Below the pieces are notes generated by a model. It did no database searches. It had not been told where the DNA came from and saw only the letters and a program-made list of their open reading frames with translations. A DNA stretch of 63,589 bases from Arthrobacter sp. Leaf234. GTDB lineage: Bacteria > Actinomycetota > Actinomycetes > Actinomycetales > Micrococcaceae. Positions 42,254 to 51,256 of this stretch are shown here, in pieces (the first letter of the stretch is position 1; each line of letters begins with the position of its first letter). The translations under genes and the position numbers were made by a program. The stretch spans positions 1 to 63,589 of the forward strand of contig NZ_LMLU01000011.1 of the NCBI RefSeq assembly GCF_001422665.1. Reading direction: 5' to 3'.

Positions 42254-43596
42254 CAGAGGTTGCCCGCAGCGAGCTCGCGCTCGACGGACTCCGACAGGCG
42301 CTCCTCGAGGGCGGGCACCTTGATCTGCTGGATGACCTCGGTGAGGAACCCGCGGACCACGAGGCGGCGTGCAGCCTTCTCGGGGATGCCGCGTGCCATC
42401 AGGTAGAACAGGTGCTCGTCGTCGAAGCGGCCGGTGGCGCTGGCGTGGCCGGCACCCTCGATCAGGCCGGTCTCGATCTCGAGGTTCGGCACGGAATCCG
42501 AGCGCGCACCGTCCGTGAGGATCAGGTTGCGGTTGGTCTCGTAGGTGTCGGTACCCTCGGCGGCCTTGCGGATGAGGACGTCGCCCACCCAGACGGTGTG
42601 CGCGTCGTCGCCCTGCAGGGCGCCCTTGTAGGTGACGCGGGACTTGCAGTTGGGTACGGCGTGGTCCACCAGGAGGCGCTGCTCGAGGTGCTGGCCGGCG
42701 TCGGCGAAGTACAGCCCGTACATCTCGACCTCCGCGCCGGGCGCGGTGAAGATCGACGACGGCGTCAGCCGCACGAGGTCGCCGCCGAGGCTGACGACGA
42801 CGTGCTTGTAGCGCGCGTCGCGGCCCACCTTCGCCTGCTGCGAGGAGACGTGCACGGCGTCGTCGTCCCATTCCTGGACGCTGACGACGGTGAGCTCCGC
42901 GCCGTCGCCGACCACGATCTCGACGTTCTGCGCGAGCGTCGCCGAGCCCTGGTGGTCGAGGACGACGACGGCCTTCGAGAAGGCCTTCGCGTCGATGAGG
43001 ATGTGCTGCGCCGAGGCTTCGGCGTGCGTCCCCCGGACGCTGACCATGACCTCGCCGTCGGCCACGGTCTCCTGCGGGACGGTGATGACGGTGGCGTCAC
43101 CGAAGGCGTTCCACGCGGCGGCGGACACGCGGTCCTCGGGGGTCGCCGAGGCGCCGAGCCGGACGTCGTCGCGACCGACCGTCTCGACGGTCACGTTGCC
43201 GGCCCCGGTGACCTCGACCGCCGGCGCAGAGGCGGACAGCGCCTCCGTGTGCAGGCCGCGCAGGCGCTTCAGCGGGGTGAAACGCCAGTCCTCCTCGAGC
43301 CCCGTGAGGGTCGGGAAGTCCGCGATGTCGAAGGACCTGCGACGCTCACCGCGAGACGCCTCCGGGATCACCGGGGCATTGCCGTGGCTGTGCTTCTTCA
43401 GGCCGAGCTGCTCGCTGCCGGTGTCCCCGGTCGAGAGGGACTCGCCCTCCTCGGTGAAGCCGTCGATCGCTCTCGAGCGGTCGACGGCGCCTGCGGGAGC
43501 GCCGAGGCGCGCCTTCTCGTCGAGGTCGCCGAGATCGGTGACCTCGGCGTCAGGCGCGGTGTCGGGTGTGGATTCCGTGTGGGTGGTCTCAGCCAT
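42253..43596 (-). CDS. sufD: Fe-S cluster assembly protein SufD
   Basis: The 447-residue protein pairs with SufB on the scaffold. The first 90 residues are variable and acidic. The conserved beta-helix core shows DWRFTPLKRLRGLH, ILIDAKAFSKAVVVL, VPNCKSRVTYKGALQGDDAH and IRKAAEGTDTYETNRNLIL, with HASATGRFDDEHLFYLMARG near the end. It starts two bases after the sufB stop and overlaps the ferredoxin gene, so the operon is tightly coupled. Confidence 0.96.
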   Translation of the reverse strand: MAETTHTESTPDTAPDAEVTDLGDLDEKARLGAPAGAVDRSRAIDGFTEEGESLSTGDTGSEQLGLKKHSHGNAPVIPEASRGERRRSFDIADFPTLTGLEEDWRFTPLKRLRGLHTEALSASAPAVEVTGAGNVTVETVGRDDVRLGASATPEDRVSAAAWNAFGDATVITVPQETVADGEVMVSVRGTHAEASAQHILIDAKAFSKAVVVLDHQGSATLAQNVEIVVGDGAELTVVSVQEWDDDAVHVSSQQAKVGRDARYKHVVVSLGGDLVRLTPSSIFTAPGAEVEMYGLYFADAGQHLEQRLLVDHAVPNCKSRVTYKGALQGDDAHTVWVGDVLIRKAAEGTDTYETNRNLILTDGARSDSVPNLEIETGLIEGAGHASATGRFDDEHLFYLMARGIPEKAARRLVVRGFLTEVIQQIKVPALEERLSESVERELAAGNL

Positions 43597-43598
43597 TA

Positions 43599-45071
43599 CT
43601 AGCCTACAGCCCCTTCCATCTGCAGTTCGATCAGCCGGTTGAGCTCGAGCGCGTACTCCATGGGCAGCTCGCGTGCGATGGGCTCGATGAACCCGCGCAC
43701 GATCATGGCCATGGCCTCGTCCTCCGGCAGGCCGCGGGACATCAGGTAGAACAGCTGCTCCTCGCTGACGCGCGACACCGTCGCCTCGTGGCCCATGGTG
43801 ACGTCGTCCTCGCGGATGTCGACGTACGGGTACGTGTCCGACCGCGAGATGGTGTCCACCAGGAGGGCGTCGCACCGCACCGTGTTCGCGGAGTGCTTGG
43901 CTCCCTCGCGGACCTGGACCAGACCGCGGTAGGCGGCGCGGCCACCGCCACGGGCGACGGACTTCGAGATGATCGAGGACTTCGTGTTCGGCGCGATGTG
44001 CACCATCTTCGACCCGGTGTCCTGGTGCTGGCCCTCGCCGGCGAAGGCAATCGAGAGCGTCTCACCCTTGGCGTGCTCGCCGACCAGGTAGACGGCCGGG
44101 TACTTCATGGTGACCTTCGACCCGATGTTGCCGTCGATCCACTCCATGGTGGCGCCCTCGTGCGCGATGGCGCGCTTGGTCACGAGGTTGTACACGTTGT
44201 TCGACCAGTTCTGGATGGTCGTGTACCGGACGCGCGCGCCCTTCTTGACCACGATCTCGACGACGGCCGAGTGCAGGGAGTCCGAGGTGTAGATCGGGGC
44301 GGTGCAGCCCTCGATGTAGTGCACGTAGGAGTCCTCGTCCGCGATGATCAGCGTGCGCTCGAACTGGCCCATGTTCTCGGTGTTGATGCGGAAGTAGGCC
44401 TGGAGGGGGATCTCCACGTGGACGCCCTTGGGGACGTAGACGAAGGAACCGCCCGACCACACGGCCGTGTTGAGCGACGCGAACTTGTTGTCCCCGACGG
44501 GGATGATCGTGCCGAAGTACTCCTTGAAGATCTCGGGGTGCTCGCGCAGCGCGGTGTCGGTGTCGAGGAACAGGACACCCTGGCGCTCCAGGTCCTCACG
44601 GAGCTGGTGGTACACCACCTCGGACTCGTACTGGGCAGCGACGCCGGACACGAGGCGTGCACGCTCCGCCTCGGGGATGCCGAGCTTCTCGTACGTGTTG
44701 CGGATGTCCTCGGGGAGGTCTTCCCACGTGTTCGCCTGCTTCTCCGTGGACCGCACGAAGTACTTGATGTTGTCGAAGTCGATGCCGGAGAGATCTGCAC
44801 CCCAGGCGGGCATGGGCTTGCGGTCGAAGTACTTCAGGCCCTTGAGGCGGAGGTCGAGCATCCACTGGGGCTCGTTCTTCTTCGCGGAGATGTCGCGGAC
44901 GACCTCCTCGCTCAGGCCGCGGCGGGCGTTGTCGCTCACTTCGTTCTTGTCGGCCCACCCGTACTGGTAGGTACCGATGCCCTCGAGCTCCGGGTTCTTC
45001 TCCAGGATGTCGCTGATCACCGACTCCGGCACTGCCGACGCGGCTGGCTTGCGGTCTACTTGATCCGTCAT
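43599..45071 (-). CDS. sufB: Fe-S cluster assembly protein SufB
   Basis: The 490-residue scaffold protein, on which SUF [Fe-S] clusters form, is highly conserved: [92 protein letters not shown] and [11 protein letters not shown]. There is no intein, which some mycobacterial SufB proteins have. The ATG at 45071 overlaps the sufR stop by one base (TGATG) and follows AAGGAAGG. Confidence 0.97.
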   Translation of the reverse strand: MTDQVDRKPAASAVPESVISDILEKNPELEGIGTYQYGWADKNEVSDNARRGLSEEVVRDISAKKNEPQWMLDLRLKGLKYFDRKPMPAWGADLSGIDFDNIKYFVRSTEKQANTWEDLPEDIRNTYEKLGIPEAERARLVSGVAAQYESEVVYHQLREDLERQGVLFLDTDTALREHPEIFKEYFGTIIPVGDNKFASLNTAVWSGGSFVYVPKGVHVEIPLQAYFRINTENMGQFERTLIIADEDSYVHYIEGCTAPIYTSDSLHSAVVEIVVKKGARVRYTTIQNWSNNVYNLVTKRAIAHEGATMEWIDGNIGSKVTMKYPAVYLVGEHAKGETLSIAFAGEGQHQDTGSKMVHIAPNTKSSIISKSVARGGGRAAYRGLVQVREGAKHSANTVRCDALLVDTISRSDTYPYVDIREDDVTMGHEATVSRVSEEQLFYLMSRGLPEDEAMAMIVRGFIEPIARELPMEYALELNRLIELQMEGAVG

Positions 45072-45982
45072 CACGGCCTTCCTTGCTGATGGATAGAAGG
45101 GGTTGCTGGATTGCTGGGCGGCGCGGCTTCCGCAGCCGCCGTGGATTCGGCGGCGCCGGGAGCATCCGGGCTGGCCGGCGCGGCAGGTGCCGCCGTCGTC
45201 CGTCCCAGGGGAATGTGGGTGGTGCAGACGTGGCCGCCTGCCGCCAGGGTGGAGAGGCGCCGAACGTCGACACCGAGCAGCCGGGAGAACACGCCGGTCT
45301 CCTGCTCGCAGAAGGCGGGGAAGGCCGAAGCCAGCCCCTGGATGGGACAGTGGCCCTGGCAGAGCTGCACGCTCAGCATCACCGGCCTGGCCGAGGACGC
45401 GACGGGGCGGGAGCCCCGAAGCTGCGGCCGTCCGACGGTCTTGGTCGACCCGACGAAGCCGTCTGCGGTCAGCGCACCGGACAGCGCCCGCGCCCGTGCC
45501 TCGAGGTCCGGGCCCGCGGCCTCGACGACGGGCCGGTAACGCTCCTCCATCCCGGAGAAGCGCGCACGGGCGAACTCCTCGATGGCCTCCGGGCCCGCGG
45601 CCGCACCGAGCTGCGCCAGCGCAGCGGTGGCGATATCGAGGTAGTCGTCGCCCATCTCGGTCTGGCCACGCCGGCTGAGCACGTAGCGGCGTGCGGGGCG
45701 TCCCGCGCCGGTGGCGGAGCTCCGCGCGCGCTTCACCTCGATCAGGCCGTCCTGCGACAGTGCGTCCAGGTGCCGCCGCATGGCTGCGGGGGTGAATCCG
45801 AGACTGTCACCGAGTTCGGCGGCGCTCACGGGGCCGCGCTCGAGGACCGCGGACAGGACCCGGTCCCTGGTGCGCTCGTCGGGATCCGGGGAGACGATCT
45901 GGGCGGTCCGTTGCGCACTGCGCGGGCCGGCCGCCGCCGCGGGATCCGGAGTGGAGAGGGCGGCGCGTGGCGATACGGTCAC
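45071..45982 (-). CDS. sufR: SufR-like Fe-S repressor of the SUF operon
   Basis: The 303-residue regulator starts at GTG 45982 with GGAGG eight bases upstream. Residues 40-90 form a winged helix ([20 protein letters not shown], then [16 protein letters not shown]). The C-terminal part has a cysteine group, [20 protein letters not shown], and a later HVCTTH, the probable [4Fe-4S] ligands by which SufR senses cluster status. It represses the operon when clusters are sufficient. The last 60 residues are Ala/Pro-rich and probably disordered. It is the first gene of the operon. Confidence 0.92.
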   Translation of the reverse strand: MTVSPRAALSTPDPAAAAGPRSAQRTAQIVSPDPDERTRDRVLSAVLERGPVSAAELGDSLGFTPAAMRRHLDALSQDGLIEVKRARSSATGAGRPARRYVLSRRGQTEMGDDYLDIATAALAQLGAAAGPEAIEEFARARFSGMEERYRPVVEAAGPDLEARARALSGALTADGFVGSTKTVGRPQLRGSRPVASSARPVMLSVQLCQGHCPIQGLASAFPAFCEQETGVFSRLLGVDVRRLSTLAAGGHVCTTHIPLGRTTAAPAAPASPDAPGAAESTAAAEAAPPSNPATPSIHQQGRP

Positions 45983-46007
45983 AGTCCATTCCTCCCGTCG
46001 GCGACAA

Positions 46008-46038
46008 AATACACAACACAAGCATGACCTAATGTATT
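46008..46038. promoter_or_regulatory. Inverted repeat upstream of sufR, candidate operator
   Basis: AATACA (46008-46013) and TGTATT (46033-46038) form an inverted repeat with a 19-base spacer in the AT-rich patch between sufR and the divergent ABC gene. The published mycobacterial SufR half-sites are not obvious, so assignment to SufR is only by position. Confidence 0.35.
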
Positions 46039-46099
46039 CCGGCCGACCACTTAGGCGAGGCTACCCATCGAGGACCCTCCGCAGCACTACTACCTGTCG

Positions 46100-46105
46100 T
46101 AGAAT
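46100..46105 (+). promoter_or_regulatory. -10 element for the ABC exporter operon
   Basis: TAGAAT is a good -10 hexamer. With six bases to the GTG at 46112 it predicts a leaderless transcript starting at that codon. No -35 is clear. Confidence 0.45.
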
Positions 46106-46111
46106 ATGAGG

Positions 46112-47062
46112 GTGCCGACTACTGCCCCCGCCCTCGAGATCGACGGCCTGATCAAGGACTTCGGTCCGGTCGGCTCCCTCGACGGCCGCATGGTCCGCGT
46201 GCTGGACGGCGTGCACCTCCGGGCGTCGCACGGGGCGGTGACCGTGCTCCTCGGCGCGAACGGAGCAGGCAAGACCACCACTCTCGAGTGCGCGCAGGGA
46301 CTCCAGCGCGCCGACGGCGGCGTGGTGCGACTCCTCGGCCAGGACCCGTACCGTGCATCGCCGGACCTGCGCGCCCGGGTCGGCGTGATGTTGCAGGACG
46401 GCGGATTGCCTCCGTCGGTGCGGCCGCTGGCACTGCTCCGTCACGTCGCCTCGATGTACAGCGATCCCCTGCCGGTCGACGACCTCGCCGGGCGCCTCGG
46501 GCTCGACGAATTCGGCGCCGTCTCGATCCGCCGGCTCTCGGGCGGGCAGAAGCAGCGCCTGGCCCTCGCCTGCGCCCTGGTGGGTCGACCCGAGGTGGTG
46601 TTCCTCGACGAACCCAGTGCAGGTCTGGACCCCCAGTCGCGGACCATCGTGTTCGATCTCATCAGGGAACTGCGTGCGGACGGCCTCGCGGTCGTCCTGA
46701 CCACGCACCTGCTCGACGACGCCCAGAAGCTGGCCGACTACGTCTACATCGTCGAGGGCGGCCGGACCGTCGCCGAAGGGACCGTCGCGGAGCTCACGGC
46801 CGACAGCGAGACGGACGGGATACGCGAGCTGCGCTTCGAGACCGTCCCCGGGCTCACACTCCCGCCCGGCCTCCTCCCCCATCTGCACCAGCTCGAATCC
46901 GAACCCGGGCAGTACGTCCTCCGGGGCACGCTCACGGCGGAGGACGTCGCATACCTCGCCACCTGGTGGGCCTCCTGCGGCGTCATGCCCACGGCCATCT
47001 CCCTGGCGCCCCGATCCCTCGAGGACGTCTTCCTGGACATCTCCGGACGGAGCATCCGATGA
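46112..47062 (+). CDS. ABC transporter ATP-binding protein
   Basis: This ATPase of 316 residues (318 if ATG 46106 is used) belongs to the DrrA/CcmA-like exporter group. Walker A is GANGAGKTTTLE, the signature is LSGGQKQRLALA, Walker B is VVFLDEPSAGLD and the switch His is in LTTHLLDDAQ. The ATG at 46106 lies directly against the -10 TAGAAT, so GTG 46112 is favoured. The next gene, its permease, overlaps by four bases. The place next to ctaA is common in actinobacteria, and the substrate is unknown. Confidence 0.92.
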   Translation: MPTTAPALEIDGLIKDFGPVGSLDGRMVRVLDGVHLRASHGAVTVLLGANGAGKTTTLECAQGLQRADGGVVRLLGQDPYRASPDLRARVGVMLQDGGLPPSVRPLALLRHVASMYSDPLPVDDLAGRLGLDEFGAVSIRRLSGGQKQRLALACALVGRPEVVFLDEPSAGLDPQSRTIVFDLIRELRADGLAVVLTTHLLDDAQKLADYVYIVEGGRTVAEGTVAELTADSETDGIRELRFETVPGLTLPPGLLPHLHQLESEPGQYVLRGTLTAEDVAYLATWWASCGVMPTAISLAPRSLEDVFLDISGRSIR

Positions 47063-47865
47063 GCAGCCCCGACACGGCCTCCGGCCTTCCTGCCGCGCCC
47101 CTCCCCCGCGGCAGGACGACGTCGGGGACGGCCGCGCCGCTGTCCGCGCGGGTGCTCCGGCACGGCGGCTACGAGGCGCTGGCGATGCTGCGCAACGGGG
47201 AGCAGCTGGTGCTCGCGATCGTGCTGCCGCTGCTCGCCCTCGTGGCCCTGGTCGTCACCCCGCTGCTGGACGCCTACGGGCCGAGCCGCATCGACGTCGC
47301 CGCCCCGGGAGTCCTGGCCCTCTGCACCATGTCGACGGCCTTCACGGGCCAGGGAATCGCCACGGGCTTCGACCGGCGGTACGGGGTGCTCCGCTTCCTC
47401 TCGACCACTCCGCTCGGTCGATCGGGCCTCATCCTCGGCAAAGCCGTCGCCGTGGCCGCCGTCCTCGCCGTACAGCTCGTGGTGATCGGCGGAGCCGCGC
47501 TGCTGCTGGGATGGTCTCCCCGGCCGGAGGGGATCCTCCCCGCCGCCCTCCTGCTGCTCGTCGGCTCCGCGGCGTTCACCTCCCTCGGACTCCTCGTCGC
47601 CGGCACGCTGCGGCCCGAGGCGACCCTCGCGGTCACCAATCTCGTCTGGATCCTCCTCGCCGCCGCCGGCGGCGTGATCATCCCGGCCACGGGCCTCCCC
47701 GCCGCCGTCGAACCGTTCGTCTCGATCCTGCCGTCCTCCGCGCTCGGCGACGGCCTGCGGAACGCCCTCGTGGACGGCGCCCTCGACCCTCTCGCGTGCC
47801 TGGTGCTCCTCGCCTGGGCCACCCTCGCCGGCCTGGCGGCCATCCGCTGGTTCAAATGGAGCTGA
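47059..47865 (+). CDS. ABC transporter permease
   Basis: The 268-residue membrane protein of the ABC-2 type has about six helices (LVLAIVLPLLALVALVVTPL, VAVAAVLAVQLVVIGGAALL, LVWILLAAAGGVIIPATGLP). FLSTTPLGRSGLILGKAVAV is the usual coupling segment of this exporter class. The ATG overlaps the ATPase stop (ATGA). Together the two form one exporter, probably of a lipid or small molecule. Five bases separate it from ctaA, so all three may be one operon. Confidence 0.92.
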   Translation: MSSPDTASGLPAAPLPRGRTTSGTAAPLSARVLRHGGYEALAMLRNGEQLVLAIVLPLLALVALVVTPLLDAYGPSRIDVAAPGVLALCTMSTAFTGQGIATGFDRRYGVLRFLSTTPLGRSGLILGKAVAVAAVLAVQLVVIGGAALLLGWSPRPEGILPAALLLLVGSAAFTSLGLLVAGTLRPEATLAVTNLVWILLAAAGGVIIPATGLPAAVEPFVSILPSSALGDGLRNALVDGALDPLACLVLLAWATLAGLAAIRWFKWS

Positions 47866-47869
47866 TCTC

Positions 47870-48841
47870 ATGACCTTCCCCGCACTCACCCGCCTCACCG
47901 GCCGCCTGCCGAGGACCACCACACCGCTGGTGCGCCGCCTCGCGATCGCATCCCTCGTGTCCCAGATCGCCATCGTCGTCACCGGCGGGGCTGTCCGCCT
48001 GACGGCCTCGGGGCTCGGGTGCCCCGAGTGGCCGCGCTGCACGCCGGAGTCGATCGTCACCACGCCCGAGATGGGCTTCCACGGGGTCATCGAGTTCGGC
48101 AACCGCCTCCTGACCTTCGTGCTCGTCATCATCGCCGTCGCCATGATCGTGGCCGTGCTCGGGATGCGGCGGGAGCGCAAGGACCTGTTCAGGCTCTCCG
48201 TGGGACTGTTCCTGGGCATCCCGGCGCAGGCCGTGATCGGCGGCATCACGGTATGGACGGGGCTGAACCCCTGGATCGTGGGACTGCACTTCATCGTCTC
48301 GATGGTCCTGGTGGCGCTCGCGACCGTCCTCGTCAACCGCGCACGGCTGACGACGGAGCAGTACGCGATCCGCAGGCCCGCGGCAGCCCCGGCACTCCTG
48401 CGGCAGCTCCTCGTCACCTCGACCGTGCTGACCTCGGTAGCCGTCGTCCTCGGCGTGATCGTGACGGGTTCGGGGCCGCACGCGGGGGACCACGGTGCCG
48501 CGCGCAACGGCCTCGACTCCGACCTCATGACGCGTCTCCATGCGGTCCCGGTGTACCTGCTGGTCGCCACGGTGGCACTCGCCGTCGTCGTCGCCTACCG
48601 CACGGACGTCCACGCGAAGCTCCGCAAGGCGCTCGTCCTGCTGACCGCCGTCGTGCTCGTCCAGGGAGCCATCGGCTACACCCAGCACTTCCTGCATCTG
48701 CCGGTCGTGCTCGTGGCGCTGCACATGCTCGGCGCGTCGCTGCTGATGGCAGCTGCGGTGCACGCGCACTACACCGGGACGACCCGACGCACCCTCCCGG
48801 GGACGGTCGCGGCGACGAGGGTCCGGCAGCCCGTCGCATAG
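47870..48841 (+). CDS. ctaA: Haem A synthase (COX15/CtaA)
   Basis: The 323-residue protein with about eight membrane helices converts haem O to haem A for cytochrome c oxidase. The N-terminal half shows VTGGAVRLTASGLGCPEWPR followed by C, the conserved Cys-pair loop, FHGVIEFGNRLLTF and a haem-ligand His in GLHFIVSM. The second half repeats the pattern with MTRLHAVPVYLL and VVLVALHML. It works after CtaB (49882-50826), with a dihydrodipicolinate-synthase-like gene lying between them. Confidence 0.94.
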   Translation: MTFPALTRLTGRLPRTTTPLVRRLAIASLVSQIAIVVTGGAVRLTASGLGCPEWPRCTPESIVTTPEMGFHGVIEFGNRLLTFVLVIIAVAMIVAVLGMRRERKDLFRLSVGLFLGIPAQAVIGGITVWTGLNPWIVGLHFIVSMVLVALATVLVNRARLTTEQYAIRRPAAAPALLRQLLVTSTVLTSVAVVLGVIVTGSGPHAGDHGAARNGLDSDLMTRLHAVPVYLLVATVALAVVVAYRTDVHAKLRKALVLLTAVVLVQGAIGYTQHFLHLPVVLVALHMLGASLLMAAAVHAHYTGTTRRTLPGTVAATRVRQPVA

Positions 48842-48873
48842 CGCGACCGCCCCCATCACGAGGTGATGCGCGA

Positions 48874-48905
48874 GTCCGGCGGCCACGTCGGCGGCCACGC
48901 CGGAC
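48874..48905. terminator. Hairpin between convergent ctaA and the aldolase-like gene
   Basis: GTCCGGCG and CGCCGGAC form a perfect 8-bp stem around a 16-base loop. A smaller CATCAC/GTGATG repeat lies just upstream at 48854-48868. There is no T-tract. Confidence 0.5.
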
Positions 48906-48917
48906 GGACGGTCCGCG

Positions 48918-49817
48918 TCAGTCGTCGTCGAACTCGCCCTCGAGCACGTCGAGCAGCCGGCCGAGTTCGCGCAGCTCGGACCCCGGGCTCGGCAGCAGGG
49001 GCGGCCGCGGATCACCGGCGGCCACCCCGCACGCCCGTGCCAGGAGGTGGAGCCCGCTGATCTTCCGGAGGCCGGCCACATGGTCGACCAGGGGGGCGAG
49101 GACGTGCCGCACCCGGTCGATCTCCCTCTGCTCGCCGTCCACCACGGCAGACCTGAGGCGGGCGTAGACGGTGGGCAGCAGTGCTGCCGGACCACTGTGC
49201 CACGCGTCCGCAGCGACCTCGCCGGACATCATCAGGACATCCCCGCTGACGCCGTGGCTGAAGGATCCGCCGACCAGCGACCGCAGTGCACGGTGCCGCG
49301 CGTTGAAGGTCGCGGCGTCGGGCGCGGTGTCCTTGAACGCGACGACCTGAGGGAGCGCGGCCACCTCGGCGACCACGTCGAGCGAGTAGTCGAACTGGGT
49401 GGTACCGGGGTTGTTGTAGAGGCAGATCGGCAGGTCGGTGGCTGCGCACACCGCATGCACCTGCGCCACCACCTCGTCATCCGTGAGCGGCACGTAGGAG
49501 ACCGGGGAGAGGACGAGTCCGGCGGCACCGGCCCGCTCGGCGTCGACCGCGGACTCGAGGACCTCCCGCGTGCCGACCGAGCTGATGCCCACGGCGACGG
49601 GTCTCCTGCCGCCCACCGCGTCGATGGCGGTGCGTGCCACCTCGGCCCGTTCGGTGCGGTCGAGGTAGGCGAAGCTCCCCGAGGATCCGAGGACCGTGAT
49701 CGCGTCGACGTCCGACGCCGCCAGGCCGTCGAGGAGGGAGCGGAGGTCCGCGTGGGCCACGCCGCCGTCCGGGTCGAAGGGCGTGAGTGGGTAGGCGATC
49801 AGGCCGGTGAAGTCCAT
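48918..49817 (-). CDS. Dihydrodipicolinate synthase family protein (not DapA)
   Basis: The 299-residue TIM-barrel class I aldolase has the Schiff-base Lys 162 (VVAFKDTAPD) and Tyr 134 (CLYNNPGTT). The GTTGE pyruvate-binding motif of true DapA is replaced by GSSGS at residues 44-48, so it is more likely another lyase or aldolase of the superfamily acting on a 2-keto acid. There is no other lysine-pathway gene nearby. It is 64 bases upstream of nothing it obviously belongs with: the next minus-strand gene in transcription order before it is ctaB. Confidence 0.85.
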   Translation of the reverse strand: MDFTGLIAYPLTPFDPDGGVAHADLRSLLDGLAASDVDAITVLGSSGSFAYLDRTERAEVARTAIDAVGGRRPVAVGISSVGTREVLESAVDAERAGAAGLVLSPVSYVPLTDDEVVAQVHAVCAATDLPICLYNNPGTTQFDYSLDVVAEVAALPQVVAFKDTAPDAATFNARHRALRSLVGGSFSHGVSGDVLMMSGEVAADAWHSGPAALLPTVYARLRSAVVDGEQREIDRVRHVLAPLVDHVAGLRKISGLHLLARACGVAAGDPRPPLLPSPGSELRELGRLLDVLEGEFDDD

Positions 49818-49881
49818 GCCGACAGCCTAGGGGCTCGCCCCACCGGTCCTCGACCGTGCGGGCGGATCGGCCGGCAGAAGA

Positions 49882-50826
49882 TCAGGGCAGGACGGCCGAT
49901 CCGACGAACGGATCGACGGCGAGGGCGAGGAAGAGAACCGTCAGGTAGCTGATCGACCCGTGGAAGACCTTCATCGCGGCCTTGTTGCTGAGCTCACCCT
50001 GCTGTGCCAGGGAGTGGAGGCGGTGGGATTCGCGGATGAACCAGGCACCGCCGACGAGGGCCGCGACCGAGTACACCCAGCCGGCACCGGCGGGGATCAG
50101 CAGGAGCGAGCACGCGACCATGGCCCAGGCGTAGAGGACCACCTGGACGGACACCGTGCGGGCCCCGGCGATGGCTCCGAGCATCGGTACGCTGGCGGCG
50201 TTGTAGTCGTCGCTGTACTTCATGGACAGGGGCCAGTAGTGCGGCGGGGTCCACAGGAAGATGATGAGGAACAGCACGACGGCGGGCCAGTCCACGGAAC
50301 CGGTGACCGCGGCCCACGCGATGAGCACGGGCATGCAGCCCGCTGCTCCACCCCAGACGATGTTCTGGGAGGTGCGACGCTTCAGGACCAGCGTGTACAC
50401 GACCACGTAGAGGAAGATGGCTGCGACACCGAGCATGCCCGCGAGCGGGTTCGCGCCGAACCAGAGCACGGCGATCGCCACGATGCCGAGGACCCAGGAG
50501 AACACGAGTGCCTCGCGCGGGGTGACCTCCCCCGTGACGAGGGGCCGGTTCTCCGTGCGGTGCATCAGCTTGTCGATGTCGCGGTCGATGTAGCAGTTGA
50601 AGGCGCCGGCGCTACCGGCTGCGAGGGCCCCGCCGACCATCGTGGCGAGGATCAGCCCGAGGGGAGGGAACCCGCCCTGGGCGAAGATCATGGTGGGAAG
50701 TGTGGTGACCAGGAGCAGCTCGATCACGCGGGGCTTCGTCAGCGCGAGGTAGGCCTTCGCTTTGCGACCGAAACCCTGACGGGCCTGCGGGGAACGTGCC
50801 GGAGCAGGAGCCTGCTGGGTCTTCAC
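49882..50826 (-). CDS. ctaB: Protohaem IX farnesyltransferase (haem O synthase)
   Basis: The 314-residue UbiA-family membrane protein adds a farnesyl group to haem [21 protein letters not shown] opens the first helix. The prenyl-diphosphate motifs are [15 protein letters not shown] and, later, [15 protein letters not shown], with TPPHYWPLS between them; nine helices are likely. The GTG at 50826 has only a weak ribosome-binding site. A TATGAT -10 lies about 43 bases upstream. Its product haem O is the substrate of CtaA. Confidence 0.95.
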   Translation of the reverse strand: MKTQQAPAPARSPQARQGFGRKAKAYLALTKPRVIELLLVTTLPTMIFAQGGFPPLGLILATMVGGALAAGSAGAFNCYIDRDIDKLMHRTENRPLVTGEVTPREALVFSWVLGIVAIAVLWFGANPLAGMLGVAAIFLYVVVYTLVLKRRTSQNIVWGGAAGCMPVLIAWAAVTGSVDWPAVVLFLIIFLWTPPHYWPLSMKYSDDYNAASVPMLGAIAGARTVSVQVVLYAWAMVACSLLLIPAGAGWVYSVAALVGGAWFIRESHRLHSLAQQGELSNKAAMKVFHGSISYLTVLFLALAVDPFVGSAVLP

Positions 50827-51256
50827 AAGGCAACACTTTCGTTTCTTCCGGAGTAAAAGACAAGGCCCATCATACCCTTTTACGCTGTGTAGAAATCGGT
50901 GGGCGGTGGGAACGGCGGGCGGTTGCGGGACCGTGGCGATCCTCCCCGCGGGTCGGGCGTTACGGACGCCTACCGTCCTCGCCGCGTAGACCCCTCCTCC
51001 GGCGCCGGATGCAACTGTCGGATGTGAGCAACGACATTCTTGGACTCCCACGGACGTGAGCGGAGCTGAAGGGATAGTGTGGGTTCGAAAGCCCGCCGCG
51101 GATGCGCGCCCGGAATAGATTGCCGGGGCACAGTGCTGTCGCCGTGCGGAGCCTTACATGCAGTATTCAACGGTGAACGGCCAGTCCGACGGCATGCCAG
51201 CAGAAATGCCCGTCATCAGCTGAGCGGCCGTTCCGGACAGAGAGGGGCCCGGAAAC
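50827..51256. other. Divergent promoter region between ctaB and tkt
   Basis: This 430-base gap contains the promoters of two divergent units and no convincing gene. Short open frames on both strands have no ribosome-binding site or protein character. Confidence 0.6.
50869..50874 (-). promoter_or_regulatory. Candidate -10 of ctaB
   Basis: On the minus strand TATGAT lies in the AT-rich patch 43 bases before the ctaB start codon. A good -35 at 16-18 bases is not visible. Confidence 0.35.
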
